Source of the DNA: Flavobacteriales bacterium
GTDB lineage: Bacteria; Bacteroidota; Bacteroidia; NS11-12g; UBA9320
NCBI GenBank assembly: GCA_020635435.1
Contig: JACJZU010000002.1
Coordinates: 585,359-649,358, forward strand
Reading direction: 5' to 3'
DNA length: 64,000 nt
The notes under the pieces are model-generated. The model worked only from the letters and a program-made list of their open reading frames with translations, searched no databases and was not told the DNA's origin. Shown here in pieces: positions 33,178-42,064 of the stretch (position 1 is its first letter; each line of letters begins with the position of its first letter). A program made the position numbers and the translations under genes.

Positions 33178-34903
33178 AATCCCCAACCACAAAATCCCCA
33201 AGTACCAACAAATCCATATCCGTCCGCTCATAACAATCGTAAGCATGCCCCGGATCATTCACGATCGGCTCATTTTCATTAAAGCTCGTATTCAACAAAA
33301 TAGGAACCCCCTTCAATTCCATGAACCGTTTTATGAGGCCATAGTAACGTGGATTATCCTCCTTCCGAACCGTTTGCAGGCGACCCGTACCGTCCACATG
33401 GGTAACGGCTGGGATCAGCGCTCTCTTTTCCGGACGAATGCGCAGTACCTTTTCCATGAACGGAACCACATCCGGATTCTCGAAATAGTCTTTGGCGTAT
33501 TCCTCCAAAATGGAAGGGGCGAACGGACGGAAACTCTCCCGGCGTTTAATTTTCGAATTCAGCAGGTCCCGGGCATCCTGTCTTGTCGGATCCACCAGAA
33601 TGGAGCGATTCCCAAGTGCACGCGGACCAAATTCCGCCCTGCCCTGAAACCAGCCGATCACTTTCCCATCTGCCAGCTTATCGGCTACTGTTTCGATCAA
33701 TTCCGCTTCGGTTTTACAATAGTGGTAGCTCGCTCCTTTGTACTCCAGGAACGTGCGGATCTCTTCGGGTGAGAATTGTGCGCCGGTATAGGCCTGATGT
33801 CGAAATGGAGCGCGCGGAAGATCAAGCTCGCTGTGCAGGAAGTAAAGAGCCGATCCAACCGCGGTACCCGCATCATGACCCGCGGGCGGAACAAATAAAC
33901 GTTTGAAGGAAGTGTGCTCGAGTACCTTGCCATTGGCCACGGAATTTTGAGCCACACCGCCGGTGATGCATAAATTTTCTGCACCCGTTCTACGATACAG
34001 ATCCTCCGCCAGATGGAAAATGACCTCTTCTGCCACGCGCTGTACACTGCAAGCCAGATCCTTGTGGTGCTGCGTGAGTTCGTCGCCCTTGCTGCGCGCC
34101 TGACCGAACAGTTTTTCGAAGGAATCCCCATACAACGCACCCACAACAGGTGAACCACCTTCCCAATTCATAGATACCCCTTCCTTGAAGTGCCGGAAAT
34201 AATTTCCATCCAACTCAAACAAGCCATTTGACTTTAATCGGATCAACTTGCGGACATCCTCAATGTACAGGGGATTGCCGTAAGGTGCCAGTCCCATTAC
34301 CTTATACTCATCTCCGTAATTCGGAAAACCGAGAAACTGCGTAAAAGCCGTATAGAACATGCCCAGGGAATGTGGATAGCTGATGCTATCGATCACCTCG
34401 ATCCGACGGCCTTTGCCGGTTCCGCGCATGGTTGAACTGAAATCGCCCATACCGTCGATGGAAAGTATGGCCGATTCCTCGAACGGAGCTACCATGAACG
34501 CCGATGCCATGTGTGCGCGATGGTGTTCTACGAAGTGCAATTTGGTCTTCAGATCCTTTGGGTCGAATTGAAGTGCCTCGGCAATGGCCTTGTCTATGTC
34601 TTTGATTTTGAGCGCGTTAGCCCCTCTGTTAAGAACAGCCTTTAAGTTGACACCTTTGCGCAGTGTGAAGGCGATCTTTTCGCCCATTTTAGCCTTTGGA
34701 TCGCGCGAAACTGTTATGTGATCGAGCGCTTCCAGCCCGATCCCGGCTTCGTTCAAACAAAAGCGAATAGCCTCTACAGGCAATCCCGCCCAGTGTTTGA
34801 TCCGGAGTATCCGTTCTTCTTCGGTTGCGGCAATTAGTTCCGTATCCTTATAAATACAGGCCGATGAGTCGCCGTGATAGGCATTGATTCCCAGTGTGTA
34901 CAT
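33176..34903 (-). CDS. Carbamoyltransferase, NodU/TobZ family (first copy)
   Basis: A 575-residue enzyme that makes carbamoyl-adenylate from carbamoyl phosphate and ATP and moves the carbamoyl group to a sugar hydroxyl. The N-terminal Kae1-like domain starts LGINAYHGDSSACIY and carries metal-site residues H127, H131 (EHHRAH) and D150 (LSIDGMGD), with a later GGVAQN motif. The C-terminal domain has FGPRALGNRSIL and LLNTSFNENEPIV. Residues look complete. A second, distinct copy lies at 42065-43873. It probably decorates the polysaccharide or its precursor; antibiotic carbamoylation is the alternative family role but does not fit the neighbours. Confidence 0.92.
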   Translation of the reverse strand: MYTLGINAYHGDSSACIYKDTELIAATEEERILRIKHWAGLPVEAIRFCLNEAGIGLEALDHITVSRDPKAKMGEKIAFTLRKGVNLKAVLNRGANALKIKDIDKAIAEALQFDPKDLKTKLHFVEHHRAHMASAFMVAPFEESAILSIDGMGDFSSTMRGTGKGRRIEVIDSISYPHSLGMFYTAFTQFLGFPNYGDEYKVMGLAPYGNPLYIEDVRKLIRLKSNGLFELDGNYFRHFKEGVSMNWEGGSPVVGALYGDSFEKLFGQARSKGDELTQHHKDLACSVQRVAEEVIFHLAEDLYRRTGAENLCITGGVAQNSVANGKVLEHTSFKRLFVPPAGHDAGTAVGSALYFLHSELDLPRAPFRHQAYTGAQFSPEEIRTFLEYKGASYHYCKTEAELIETVADKLADGKVIGWFQGRAEFGPRALGNRSILVDPTRQDARDLLNSKIKRRESFRPFAPSILEEYAKDYFENPDVVPFMEKVLRIRPEKRALIPAVTHVDGTGRLQTVRKEDNPRYYGLIKRFMELKGVPILLNTSFNENEPIVNDPGHAYDCYERTDMDLLVLGDFVVGD

Positions 34904-34914
34904 GTGGGCGCTTT

Positions 34915-35997
34915 TCAGATGGATTCGATTTTCAGTTTTAAACTTCGTGCAACTGCATCCGGATCGGGGATATTACGAGCTGCCTCCAGATTAAGGGCAC
35001 GTGCCCGGTTCAGTTTGACCGGATCATTGAGCAGTTCGGCTAGTGCCTGAACTTTGGCTGCATGATCGGCAGGAGGGGAGAGGTAGGCCAGATTCTCTTC
35101 GGGGATGTATTCCGGAATGGCCCCCACATTGGTGCTAACAATGGCAATACCTGCACGCATGGCCTCCAGGATGGTATTCGGCATCCCTTCGTAATAGGAC
35201 AGAAAGAGCAATATATCGGCTTGCCGCATCCGCCGGTTCAGTTCTGCCCGCCCGATCCAGTCGTGCACCGTGCAGCGATCGGAAAACCGGAGTTTCCCTA
35301 TGCGTTGCTTCAGCTCGCCCTCGGCCGGACCTCTACCATAGATCGCAACACGAAATGGTCTCTTGCTCAGACTATCTAGTTTTGGAAGTATATCGATCAG
35401 ATCGAGTACGCCCTTTTCACGGGTGAACCAGCCGCTTACAATGATAAGCGGTATATCGGCAGAATTCGTTTCCAATTTCAGTTCTGATTCTTTTGCATGC
35501 TCGAGCCAATTGGGTTGGATAATGAACCTGGAGGGATCCGAACGGTCGAATCGCACATAGAAATCTTTCCAGTATTGCCCCTGACACCAGATCAGATCGG
35601 CCCTTCGGACAGCAAAACGCACCCAAAGACCGAATCCGGGAATGCGCATACTTTTCAGGATGAGTCCGGAGCGCGGTGCCAATATCGTTTTAACCCCACG
35701 CCGATTCAACACGGCCGTCCAAATGCCTTTCTCAATAAAACTCAATCCGTGCGAGCAGAATAGAAGCGCAACTTCAGGTTTGAATTCAGCCATAGCCCTG
35801 CGTACCTGCAGGAAGCGGTCCCAACCGCGACGAATGCGTGTCAGCATCGGGTTGGAACGCACGTTCAACAGCGTTGAATCGATGCATCGCAATTCAAATC
35901 CCTCGCGAATAAGAGCATCGCGGAGCAGGAGGGAGGCCGTAGATGTTCCGCCTTTGCTTGCCTCGGGAAAGGAACCTATGAATAACATCCGCTGCAT
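34915..35997 (-). CDS. Glycosyltransferase family 4
   Basis: A 360-residue GT-B enzyme. It starts MLFIGSFPEASKGGTSTASL, with a glycine-rich loop for the acceptor domain. The donor domain has IIVSGWFTREKGVLDLIDIL and LFLSYYEGMPNTILEAMRAG, the GT4 signature with the conserved glutamates. The nucleotide-sugar donor is unknown. It directly abuts the next glycosyltransferase gene (1 nt between the end of that gene's start codon and this gene's stop region), the first of three consecutive GT4 genes that probably act one after the other on the same chain. Confidence 0.9.
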   Translation of the reverse strand: MQRMLFIGSFPEASKGGTSTASLLLRDALIREGFELRCIDSTLLNVRSNPMLTRIRRGWDRFLQVRRAMAEFKPEVALLFCSHGLSFIEKGIWTAVLNRRGVKTILAPRSGLILKSMRIPGFGLWVRFAVRRADLIWCQGQYWKDFYVRFDRSDPSRFIIQPNWLEHAKESELKLETNSADIPLIIVSGWFTREKGVLDLIDILPKLDSLSKRPFRVAIYGRGPAEGELKQRIGKLRFSDRCTVHDWIGRAELNRRMRQADILLFLSYYEGMPNTILEAMRAGIAIVSTNVGAIPEYIPEENLAYLSPPADHAAKVQALAELLNDPVKLNRARALNLEAARNIPDPDAVARSLKLKIESI

Positions 35998-37089
35998 TCA
36001 GTAATCCGGGCTGAGCTCATGAAGCATTTGCACGAAATCGGATACGGACCGGCTTTCTTTATAATAAGTTCGCGCCAGGTCAAGAGCCCCCCGGCAGAGC
36101 ACATCGAAGGCATCCTGATCCATTGCACTGATCTTGCGGAGATGCTCCATCCATAAAGTTTTCGAAAGGGGGAGGTCCCAACCCGCCTGTTTGGCCTGTA
36201 ATTTCCGCCATGGAGTTTGGTCGGAGATGAGTACCGGTCTTCCGCAGGCCAAGGCATCGAAAATGGCATGGCCGAAGTTCTCACCTTTGGAGGGTGACAC
36301 CAAAAAATGCACGCTTTTCAGCAGATCGTGTATGAATTCCGTATTGCGCGCACCGTGAAAGATGATCTCATGTCCGGCCGATCTGCAGGCCTCCATCAAC
36401 TCCTCACAGCTTTTGCGGTAGGCTGAATACTCTTCATTCCCCACAATGTGCAGTTGGATTGGCACAGGCAGGGATCGCAGCACTTCCAGGAGAAAATCAA
36501 GGTTTTTAATGGGATGTATACGTCCTACAAACAGCAATCGGACCGTTCCCGATTCTTTGGGTAAGGCGATCGGTTTTGGCAGCGGTTGCATGGCTGCATT
36601 GGCAATTACGCGCATTGAGGCATAGCGGCGGATCGAGGCCCGTACGTCCGCTGCCTCCTCCTCGTTACTTGCAATGAAATGGGTGTTTTTATAGAGCTGC
36701 AGGCGGTTGACGATCTTGAGGAACACCCTCTTTTTAAGGGCTTTATGGTTCAATGCGCTCGGTCTCAACATACCTCGCGGACTCATCAGCGTCTCCGGGC
36801 AAACCAAAACAGGTAAAATGCCATAGCGCCAGGAGAACATCGTATTCAAATAAACCAATCCCCGGTGTTTCCGCAATCGCCGGATCATTTCCCAATTAGT
36901 GTGTATCACCTGAACACCGCTCCCGGTGCTGTGCTGCACGTTGGTTCCGTCGATATCTCTACCGGAGGTTAGGACAGTGAGCTCCACAAATTCCTTTAAG
37001 CCTTCGGTCAGGTTGTAAACCGATCTTATCGGTCCGCCGGCTTTGAAGGCTGGGGGGTACCATTGGGAGAGGATGAGGAGGGGCTCCAT
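35998..37089 (-). CDS. Glycosyltransferase family 4
   Basis: A 363-residue GT-B enzyme starting LLILSQWYPPAFKAGGPIRS, a start shared by GT4 enzymes of polysaccharide loci. The donor domain shows LLFVGRIHPIKNLDFLLEVL and LVSPSKGENFGHAIFDALACG, with the serine/glycine-rich loop and acidic residues of the family. Its stop codon touches the next gene's start and it begins 8 nt after the upstream transferase, so translation is likely coupled. Specific sugar unknown. Confidence 0.9.
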   Translation of the reverse strand: MEPLLILSQWYPPAFKAGGPIRSVYNLTEGLKEFVELTVLTSGRDIDGTNVQHSTGSGVQVIHTNWEMIRRLRKHRGLVYLNTMFSWRYGILPVLVCPETLMSPRGMLRPSALNHKALKKRVFLKIVNRLQLYKNTHFIASNEEEAADVRASIRRYASMRVIANAAMQPLPKPIALPKESGTVRLLFVGRIHPIKNLDFLLEVLRSLPVPIQLHIVGNEEYSAYRKSCEELMEACRSAGHEIIFHGARNTEFIHDLLKSVHFLVSPSKGENFGHAIFDALACGRPVLISDQTPWRKLQAKQAGWDLPLSKTLWMEHLRKISAMDQDAFDVLCRGALDLARTYYKESRSVSDFVQMLHELSPDY

Positions 37090-37097
37090 GCGACTCC

Positions 37098-38105
37098 TTA
37101 GTTGTTGTTTTCGAGTATATTATAGTATAATTCAGCGTATTGTCCGGCAACCCGATCCAGTTGAAAGCGCTGAATATTTTTCAGTCCTTCTGCAATTAAC
37201 TGTTCCCTCAAGGAATGGTCTTCGATCACCCTCAGAATACCGGAGCGAATTGATTCGACGTTGTTTGGGTCTACTAAAACTGCCCCGTTTCCTGCTACTT
37301 CGGGCATGGAACTGCAGTTTGAAGTTATAACCGGTCGCCCGATCTGTTGGGCTTCCAGGATGGGCATCCCGAATCCCTCTTTGGTTGAGGCGAAAACGAC
37401 CAGATCCGATTCAACATACTTCGCGATCAATGCTTCTCGTGTCAGATCCTTGAAATTCTCAAATTCAATATTTCTGCGGATCATCTCATATTTGATTGAT
37501 TCCGCGATTGGTCCGATCACACATAGTTTACAGCGTAGTCCGGTAATCGCCCGAATAACACGGTCAAGATTTTTATTTCTACCGGTACCAATTTGAAGGA
37601 TAACAGGTTTATCTGTACGAAACTCCGAAGGACTGAATGGCAACGACGGATCAACGGGATTGTGAATGAGGTATATCTTTGAGGATATGCTTGGAACGGC
37701 GTGGATCAATTCACTTTTTGTAGCCTCCGAAACTACAGTGATATATTTACATCTCGATAATGGCAACTTCAGCCAAAACCAATAAAGAATTAAGCGTTTG
37801 ATTCCCTCGGCATCTTCCAAAAAGATCAGATCATGAATAGTGATCACGGTTTGCTTTCCGGGCAATCCGAGAGCTAAATAATTCACATCGCCGGTAATAT
37901 GGTTCACCGCTCCGCGTGATTTCTGCGCAAACAGAACATTGCGAATTCTGGGCAGGATCCCGTTACTCAGAAATGGACATACCGCGGTACGAACCTCTGA
38001 ACCGGCTCCAATCAGGTACTGGCTTACCTGAAAAAAAATATTCTCAATGCTGAAATTCTTATTTTCCCTTCTTTTTCGGTAAAAGAAAACGATCTCGGCA
38101 GTCAT
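37098..38105 (-). CDS. Glycosyltransferase family 4
   Basis: A 335-residue GT-B enzyme. The N-terminal half contains HITGDVNYLALGLPGKQTVITIHD and CKYITVVSEATKSEL, typical of mannosyl- or related transferases. The donor domain has ILQIGTGRNKNLDRVIRAI and VFASTKEGFGMPILEAQQIG with the EGFGMPILEA form of the GT4 motif. This resembles WbaZ/MtfB-type mannosyltransferases, but donor assignment is only suggestive. It lies 7 nt after the polymerase-like membrane protein gene. Confidence 0.9.
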   Translation of the reverse strand: MTAEIVFFYRKRRENKNFSIENIFFQVSQYLIGAGSEVRTAVCPFLSNGILPRIRNVLFAQKSRGAVNHITGDVNYLALGLPGKQTVITIHDLIFLEDAEGIKRLILYWFWLKLPLSRCKYITVVSEATKSELIHAVPSISSKIYLIHNPVDPSLPFSPSEFRTDKPVILQIGTGRNKNLDRVIRAITGLRCKLCVIGPIAESIKYEMIRRNIEFENFKDLTREALIAKYVESDLVVFASTKEGFGMPILEAQQIGRPVITSNCSSMPEVAGNGAVLVDPNNVESIRSGILRVIEDHSLREQLIAEGLKNIQRFQLDRVAGQYAELYYNILENNN

Positions 38106-38112
38106 GTTCTAT

Positions 38113-39438
38113 TTAATACAATCGTTTTCCAAAAAAGAATTTCAAGGCTGCATTCAATACGAACAGGAAAACGACGAATCGGAGCATGAATCCCAGGGAT
38201 CGGTTGATGTCGGTTTCTACTTTGATTGTGTGCAGAAAGATCGCCGGCAAATAGAAAAAGAATTCGGGATGTGCACGGGAATAGTTGAGACAGAATTTCA
38301 GAAAACCGGAATAGAATAATCCCAATGCCAGCATGAACAGCCAAGTCCATTTCTTGCCGAAATTTATATAACCTTCACCGAGCTGAGAAACTCCATACGA
38401 AGCACCTTCAAAGTCGAGTCCAGTGTATTGCAGATACATCGCCACACCGCTTAGCGGTTTATTCGGCCATACTGCACGCGGAATGAACGAACCGGCTATC
38501 GCGTTGAAAACGGTGCTTCCATGTGTATGTGGTTCGTTGCGCGGAGTGTGTTTCATTACCCAGGTAATGATTGAAGCCTGGTTAAAGCGAGAAATTGAGT
38601 AGGACACGAATCGATCGGATTGTACATAATCCGTGGAAACCAGTTCAGAATCACTGATTCTACTGATGGCTTCAGAGGTCGATACACCTTGTTTCAGCGT
38701 CATGAGCCGTAAATAGGGTTTCACAACCTGAATCACTGTCACGATCACAAGTCCGCTTACAATAAGGATCATTTTCTTGGCTACTGTGGTTCTAAAATGA
38801 AAGAAGCTAAATAGTACTAATAGCCCTAAACCGATGACCAAGTCGCTGAACATGCTGGATACCAGCGCCTTGTATATTATAAACAGTACGAATAAGGCAG
38901 CTAGAAACAAGTCACGACGTTTTTTCTCAGAAATAAATATTACCCGTGTAACACCGGCCCAACCGAAAATCGATAGGAAATACAACGGTAATTTCAGGAT
39001 AAGTGGAGCGAATGGGGAGAGGATCTGTGAAAAGAAGCCAATTAACAGAAGAACTGCTGAACGGTTTCCACAAAAAGTGTTTTGTACTTTATCCCTGAGC
39101 ATTGCGAACTCTTTCTCACGAAAATTTATGGCCGTCAAACCGATTGCGAAAGCGAAAGTTGCCGGAATCGCGAAGTTGAAGTAGTCCGTAGCATTAAGTT
39201 GCATTTTGCTCACTTCAAGAGCCTGCCCCGGATTGAACTCAGAAAAATACAGTACAGCCCCAAACAGCCATTGCATACATGATAAAGCGGCCATGAAATG
39301 CAGGGCGGGAATTGAAAGTCGGGATTTGAAAATTACAATGAGTGATACAGAGCAAAAACCGAGCAATACGGTTTGATCATCGGACATCCATCCGAAATAG
39401 CGAAGAATTAACAGAGCTATGAAAATGATAGGTATCAA
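38113..39438 (-). CDS. Oligosaccharide repeat-unit polymerase-like membrane protein (Wzy-like)
   Basis: A 441-residue protein with about 11-12 hydrophobic segments and one long periplasmic loop (about residues 260-350) with R, H and KP-containing patterns such as SRFNQASIITWV, NEPHTHGSTVFN and IPRAVWPNKPLSG. These are features of O-antigen/EPS polymerases, which join repeat units on the periplasmic side. Wzy proteins are poorly conserved in sequence, so the call rests on topology, loop motifs and locus. Its ATG overlaps the upstream gene's stop by 4 nt. An O-antigen ligase is the main alternative. Its presence beside an ABC exporter is unusual. Confidence 0.7.
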   Translation of the reverse strand: MIPIIFIALLILRYFGWMSDDQTVLLGFCSVSLIVIFKSRLSIPALHFMAALSCMQWLFGAVLYFSEFNPGQALEVSKMQLNATDYFNFAIPATFAFAIGLTAINFREKEFAMLRDKVQNTFCGNRSAVLLLIGFFSQILSPFAPLILKLPLYFLSIFGWAGVTRVIFISEKKRRDLFLAALFVLFIIYKALVSSMFSDLVIGLGLLVLFSFFHFRTTVAKKMILIVSGLVIVTVIQVVKPYLRLMTLKQGVSTSEAISRISDSELVSTDYVQSDRFVSYSISRFNQASIITWVMKHTPRNEPHTHGSTVFNAIAGSFIPRAVWPNKPLSGVAMYLQYTGLDFEGASYGVSQLGEGYINFGKKWTWLFMLALGLFYSGFLKFCLNYSRAHPEFFFYLPAIFLHTIKVETDINRSLGFMLRFVVFLFVLNAALKFFFGKRLY

Positions 39439-40454
39439 ATGAACTCTTTGGCCCTAAAAACCTGAGACATCACTTGTGCTACATCTATATCAAGTTGCTT
39501 TAATTGTTCATGACCACGGGAACTGATTTTTTCTGCTAATTCCGGATCAAAAATCAATCGGTTGTAATGCTCGATAATTTCTTCTGCGTTATCAAAGAAT
39601 ATGGCTTGCTTCTCTGAAAAGTAGGAAGTTGTATCAGACGTACGCGGTGTAAAGAGAACGCACCCGCAAGCTGGTATCTCAAATGTTCGGGTTGTATGCG
39701 TTTCAGGGATCCAATGAGAGAGTAGCCCAAGCGCAAATTTGTGTTGATTTAAAACATCCACATATTCTTTGCCGTAAACACCCTTTCCAATATACTCCAA
39801 ATTAGGGTGTTTGGAATTTTCGGCAAAGGATTCCCATCTATGACCGATCAAGGTGACAGGAATGGAATGATCCAATAATTTCACGATCAACAATTTTCGA
39901 TTATGTTCAAAGTGACCGACAAAGAGTATTGAGTTATTTCGGGATTGAAAGGGTACGTAATTGGAATACCAATTCAAGTCTATACTCTGAGGCACCAGTG
40001 TAATCTGATCCGCGGATTTAAAGTTAAGATAGAAATCCATCTCAAACTTTTTAGTGGTTATAACGTGGTCGTAAAGAGCTATTGACGAATTGAATTTTCG
40101 GCTTTTGTGAAACAGGAAGGCCGGATCTGGAGTAAAATGCCACAATTGAATCGAATATTTTCTCAGTAACTCAGTAGTTGATCTTTCAATGAATATACCT
40201 TTGTCAACCCAAATTAAATCATAAGTGACCTGAGATTTTAGGAGATATTCGCGAATCCCTTGATTGATCTTTTTGACAATAGGTCCGATCTTAAATCGAT
40301 AGGTAACAGAACGTTCAAGTCGATTTCCGCTATCTATCCATTTCGACGTATCCACCAACTCGTGTTCCCAATCAGGAAGGATTTGTTGAATAGCCCGGAA
40401 GCGTTGAAGTGTAGTGCTACCTATTCGGGCAGGACCAACATGAAGATGTCTCAT
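39435..40454 (-). CDS. Glycosyltransferase with CgeB-like C-terminal domain
   Basis: A 339-residue protein. It starts RHLHVGPARIGSTTLQRFRA; the middle has LWHFTPDPAFLFHKS, and the C-terminal part contains ILFVGHFEHNRK, YGKEYVDVLNQHKFALG and TTRTFEIPACGCVLFT. This last pattern, with a conserved R/T-x-FE-x-A/P-x-C-G, is seen in CgeB/spore-maturation type glycosyltransferases. It is likely a GT-B transferase in the same pathway; the donor is unknown. The start overlaps the stop of the ArnT-like gene by 4 nt. Confidence 0.75.
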   Translation of the reverse strand: MRHLHVGPARIGSTTLQRFRAIQQILPDWEHELVDTSKWIDSGNRLERSVTYRFKIGPIVKKINQGIREYLLKSQVTYDLIWVDKGIFIERSTTELLRKYSIQLWHFTPDPAFLFHKSRKFNSSIALYDHVITTKKFEMDFYLNFKSADQITLVPQSIDLNWYSNYVPFQSRNNSILFVGHFEHNRKLLIVKLLDHSIPVTLIGHRWESFAENSKHPNLEYIGKGVYGKEYVDVLNQHKFALGLLSHWIPETHTTRTFEIPACGCVLFTPRTSDTTSYFSEKQAIFFDNAEEIIEHYNRLIFDPELAEKISSRGHEQLKQLDIDVAQVMSQVFRAKEFI

Positions 40455-42001
40455 TCGACATTACCGGTGTTGCGATGCATATACAGTTTCATGTTCTGTA
40501 CTTTGCCAAGAAAACTATAGTTGGACGGTGGACTCGTTGGGATGTCAGATAAAATGATCGACTCATCCTGTTCATGATCGTACAACGCATAGATCAGCTT
40601 TGGATCGATCTTGTATTCATCATAAACGGAAGATGTATCGATCTCCGACCAATCTGTGATTCCGGTTTCAACATACATTCTTACAAATTTGTTGCTTGTG
40701 AATATGTAGCGACCTTTTGAGGGAAGTAGTTTGGCTATCTCCGAACGAAGTAACTCTCTTTCGGATTCGTTCTTCATTGTTATCTCGAATTTTGAACGAT
40801 TCCGATATACCTCCTTAATATTTGCTGCCATACTCACAATAAGTAAAACAACAAAACCTTTTCTAACCAGGCCATTGCTGATCCCATTGATGGAGGAGGC
40901 GTCTTTAGTGAACTTGATCAACAAGGGCATAAAAAAAGGATAAATCTCCATCCAGTATCTGGATTCGATGTGATGTGTTTTAGGAATAATGTAGATCCCA
41001 ACCAAGGTCAGAGCCAGATATGAAGTTAAGTATAATAATGAGAAAAGCACAGCAGAATCCGCCTTCTGAACATAGCGGATAACATCTTTAACCCTTACAT
41101 TCTTTAGCAGAATAAACAACACGACAGTTCCGACCAGGACGAAAACACCTAGAAAGATCAATGTGAGTGTGTCGTTTTGGAAGCTCCCATGTTTTGGGAC
41201 GAATATGCGAATAAGTCCCATAGTGCTCTCTGGAATCGTCCGGCTCGAGTAACCAGAGCCCCCTCCACCAATAGAACCATTTAAATAATAGTTGCGGTAC
41301 ATCCATGGAATGACGCTAATGCACATACCTACAACCAGTAAAATAGCATCCTTCAAAGCAACAGTGAGCTTCTTCTGACGCAGTAATGGAAAAAATGCGA
41401 TAACCGGAAGCAACGCTAATCCCGAGTATTTGGTGTAGTAAACTAATCCGCAAAGAATTCCGGATAGAATCAGATATACAGTTCTACCACTTATCTTGTG
41501 ATACGATTTTTCGAAGAAGACGGCCAGGAAAATCGCATAAGCAATAAATAAAGACTCGGACATGTAACTCCGGACGCACCAGATGTAAAATACCCAAGAA
41601 AATATCAAATGTGTACTTATAATTAGGCTAAGAGTCTTGTTTTTAAGAATGATGTCAGCCCAACGATATAGGAGTAAAAGTACTGCTAATACCAGCAATA
41701 AATTTAGTATTATTCCCGACGTTTTAATTGGCAATCCAAGAGCAAGTAGACTGCCGAATAAATAAGCTATACCCGGCGCCCGAATGAAGTTCTTGCGTGA
41801 GCCGATATCAACAAGTTCCCCTTTTTCATCAAGGGCAGTAAAAACATCTTCACATAGAGAATTTCGCGCGATCTGCATCGCCGGGCTGTAAAAACTGTAT
41901 GAATCACCGGTAGGTACAGAAACTCCATTCCAATTGCTCATCAGAACATATACGATAGTCAAAAGAGGGATCAATGCAATGGATAGATTCTTACTTCGCA
42001 T
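40451..42001 (-). CDS. GT-C membrane glycosyltransferase (PMT/ArnT-like, family 39 type)
   Basis: A 516-residue protein with about 11-12 membrane segments and a soluble C-terminal portion. The first periplasmic loop has the acidic PTGDSYSFYSPA and later YIWCVRSYMSESLF; near the C-terminal membrane part HHIESRYWMEIYPFFMPL resembles PMT-family motifs. Such enzymes use polyprenyl-phosphate sugars on the outer face of the inner membrane to add side-branch sugars to lipid-linked glycans or lipid A. Side-chain addition to this polysaccharide is inferred. A gap of 63 nt separates it from the carbamoyltransferase gene. Confidence 0.75.
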   Translation of the reverse strand: MRSKNLSIALIPLLTIVYVLMSNWNGVSVPTGDSYSFYSPAMQIARNSLCEDVFTALDEKGELVDIGSRKNFIRAPGIAYLFGSLLALGLPIKTSGIILNLLLVLAVLLLLYRWADIILKNKTLSLIISTHLIFSWVFYIWCVRSYMSESLFIAYAIFLAVFFEKSYHKISGRTVYLILSGILCGLVYYTKYSGLALLPVIAFFPLLRQKKLTVALKDAILLVVGMCISVIPWMYRNYYLNGSIGGGGSGYSSRTIPESTMGLIRIFVPKHGSFQNDTLTLIFLGVFVLVGTVVLFILLKNVRVKDVIRYVQKADSAVLFSLLYLTSYLALTLVGIYIIPKTHHIESRYWMEIYPFFMPLLIKFTKDASSINGISNGLVRKGFVVLLIVSMAANIKEVYRNRSKFEITMKNESERELLRSEIAKLLPSKGRYIFTSNKFVRMYVETGITDWSEIDTSSVYDEYKIDPKLIYALYDHEQDESIILSDIPTSPPSNYSFLGKVQNMKLYMHRNTGNVE

Positions 42002-42064
42002 GTATTCGATGGTTTATTAAGAAGTACTGGTCAAATATTTTTTAACAACCAAAAGGACCTAATA

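Noticed and set aside
38113..39438. Wzx flippase as the identity of the polytopic protein
   Set aside because: It has one large periplasmic loop with R/H/KP motifs, as in polymerases, and lacks the even 12-14 helix pattern of MATE/PST-type flippases.
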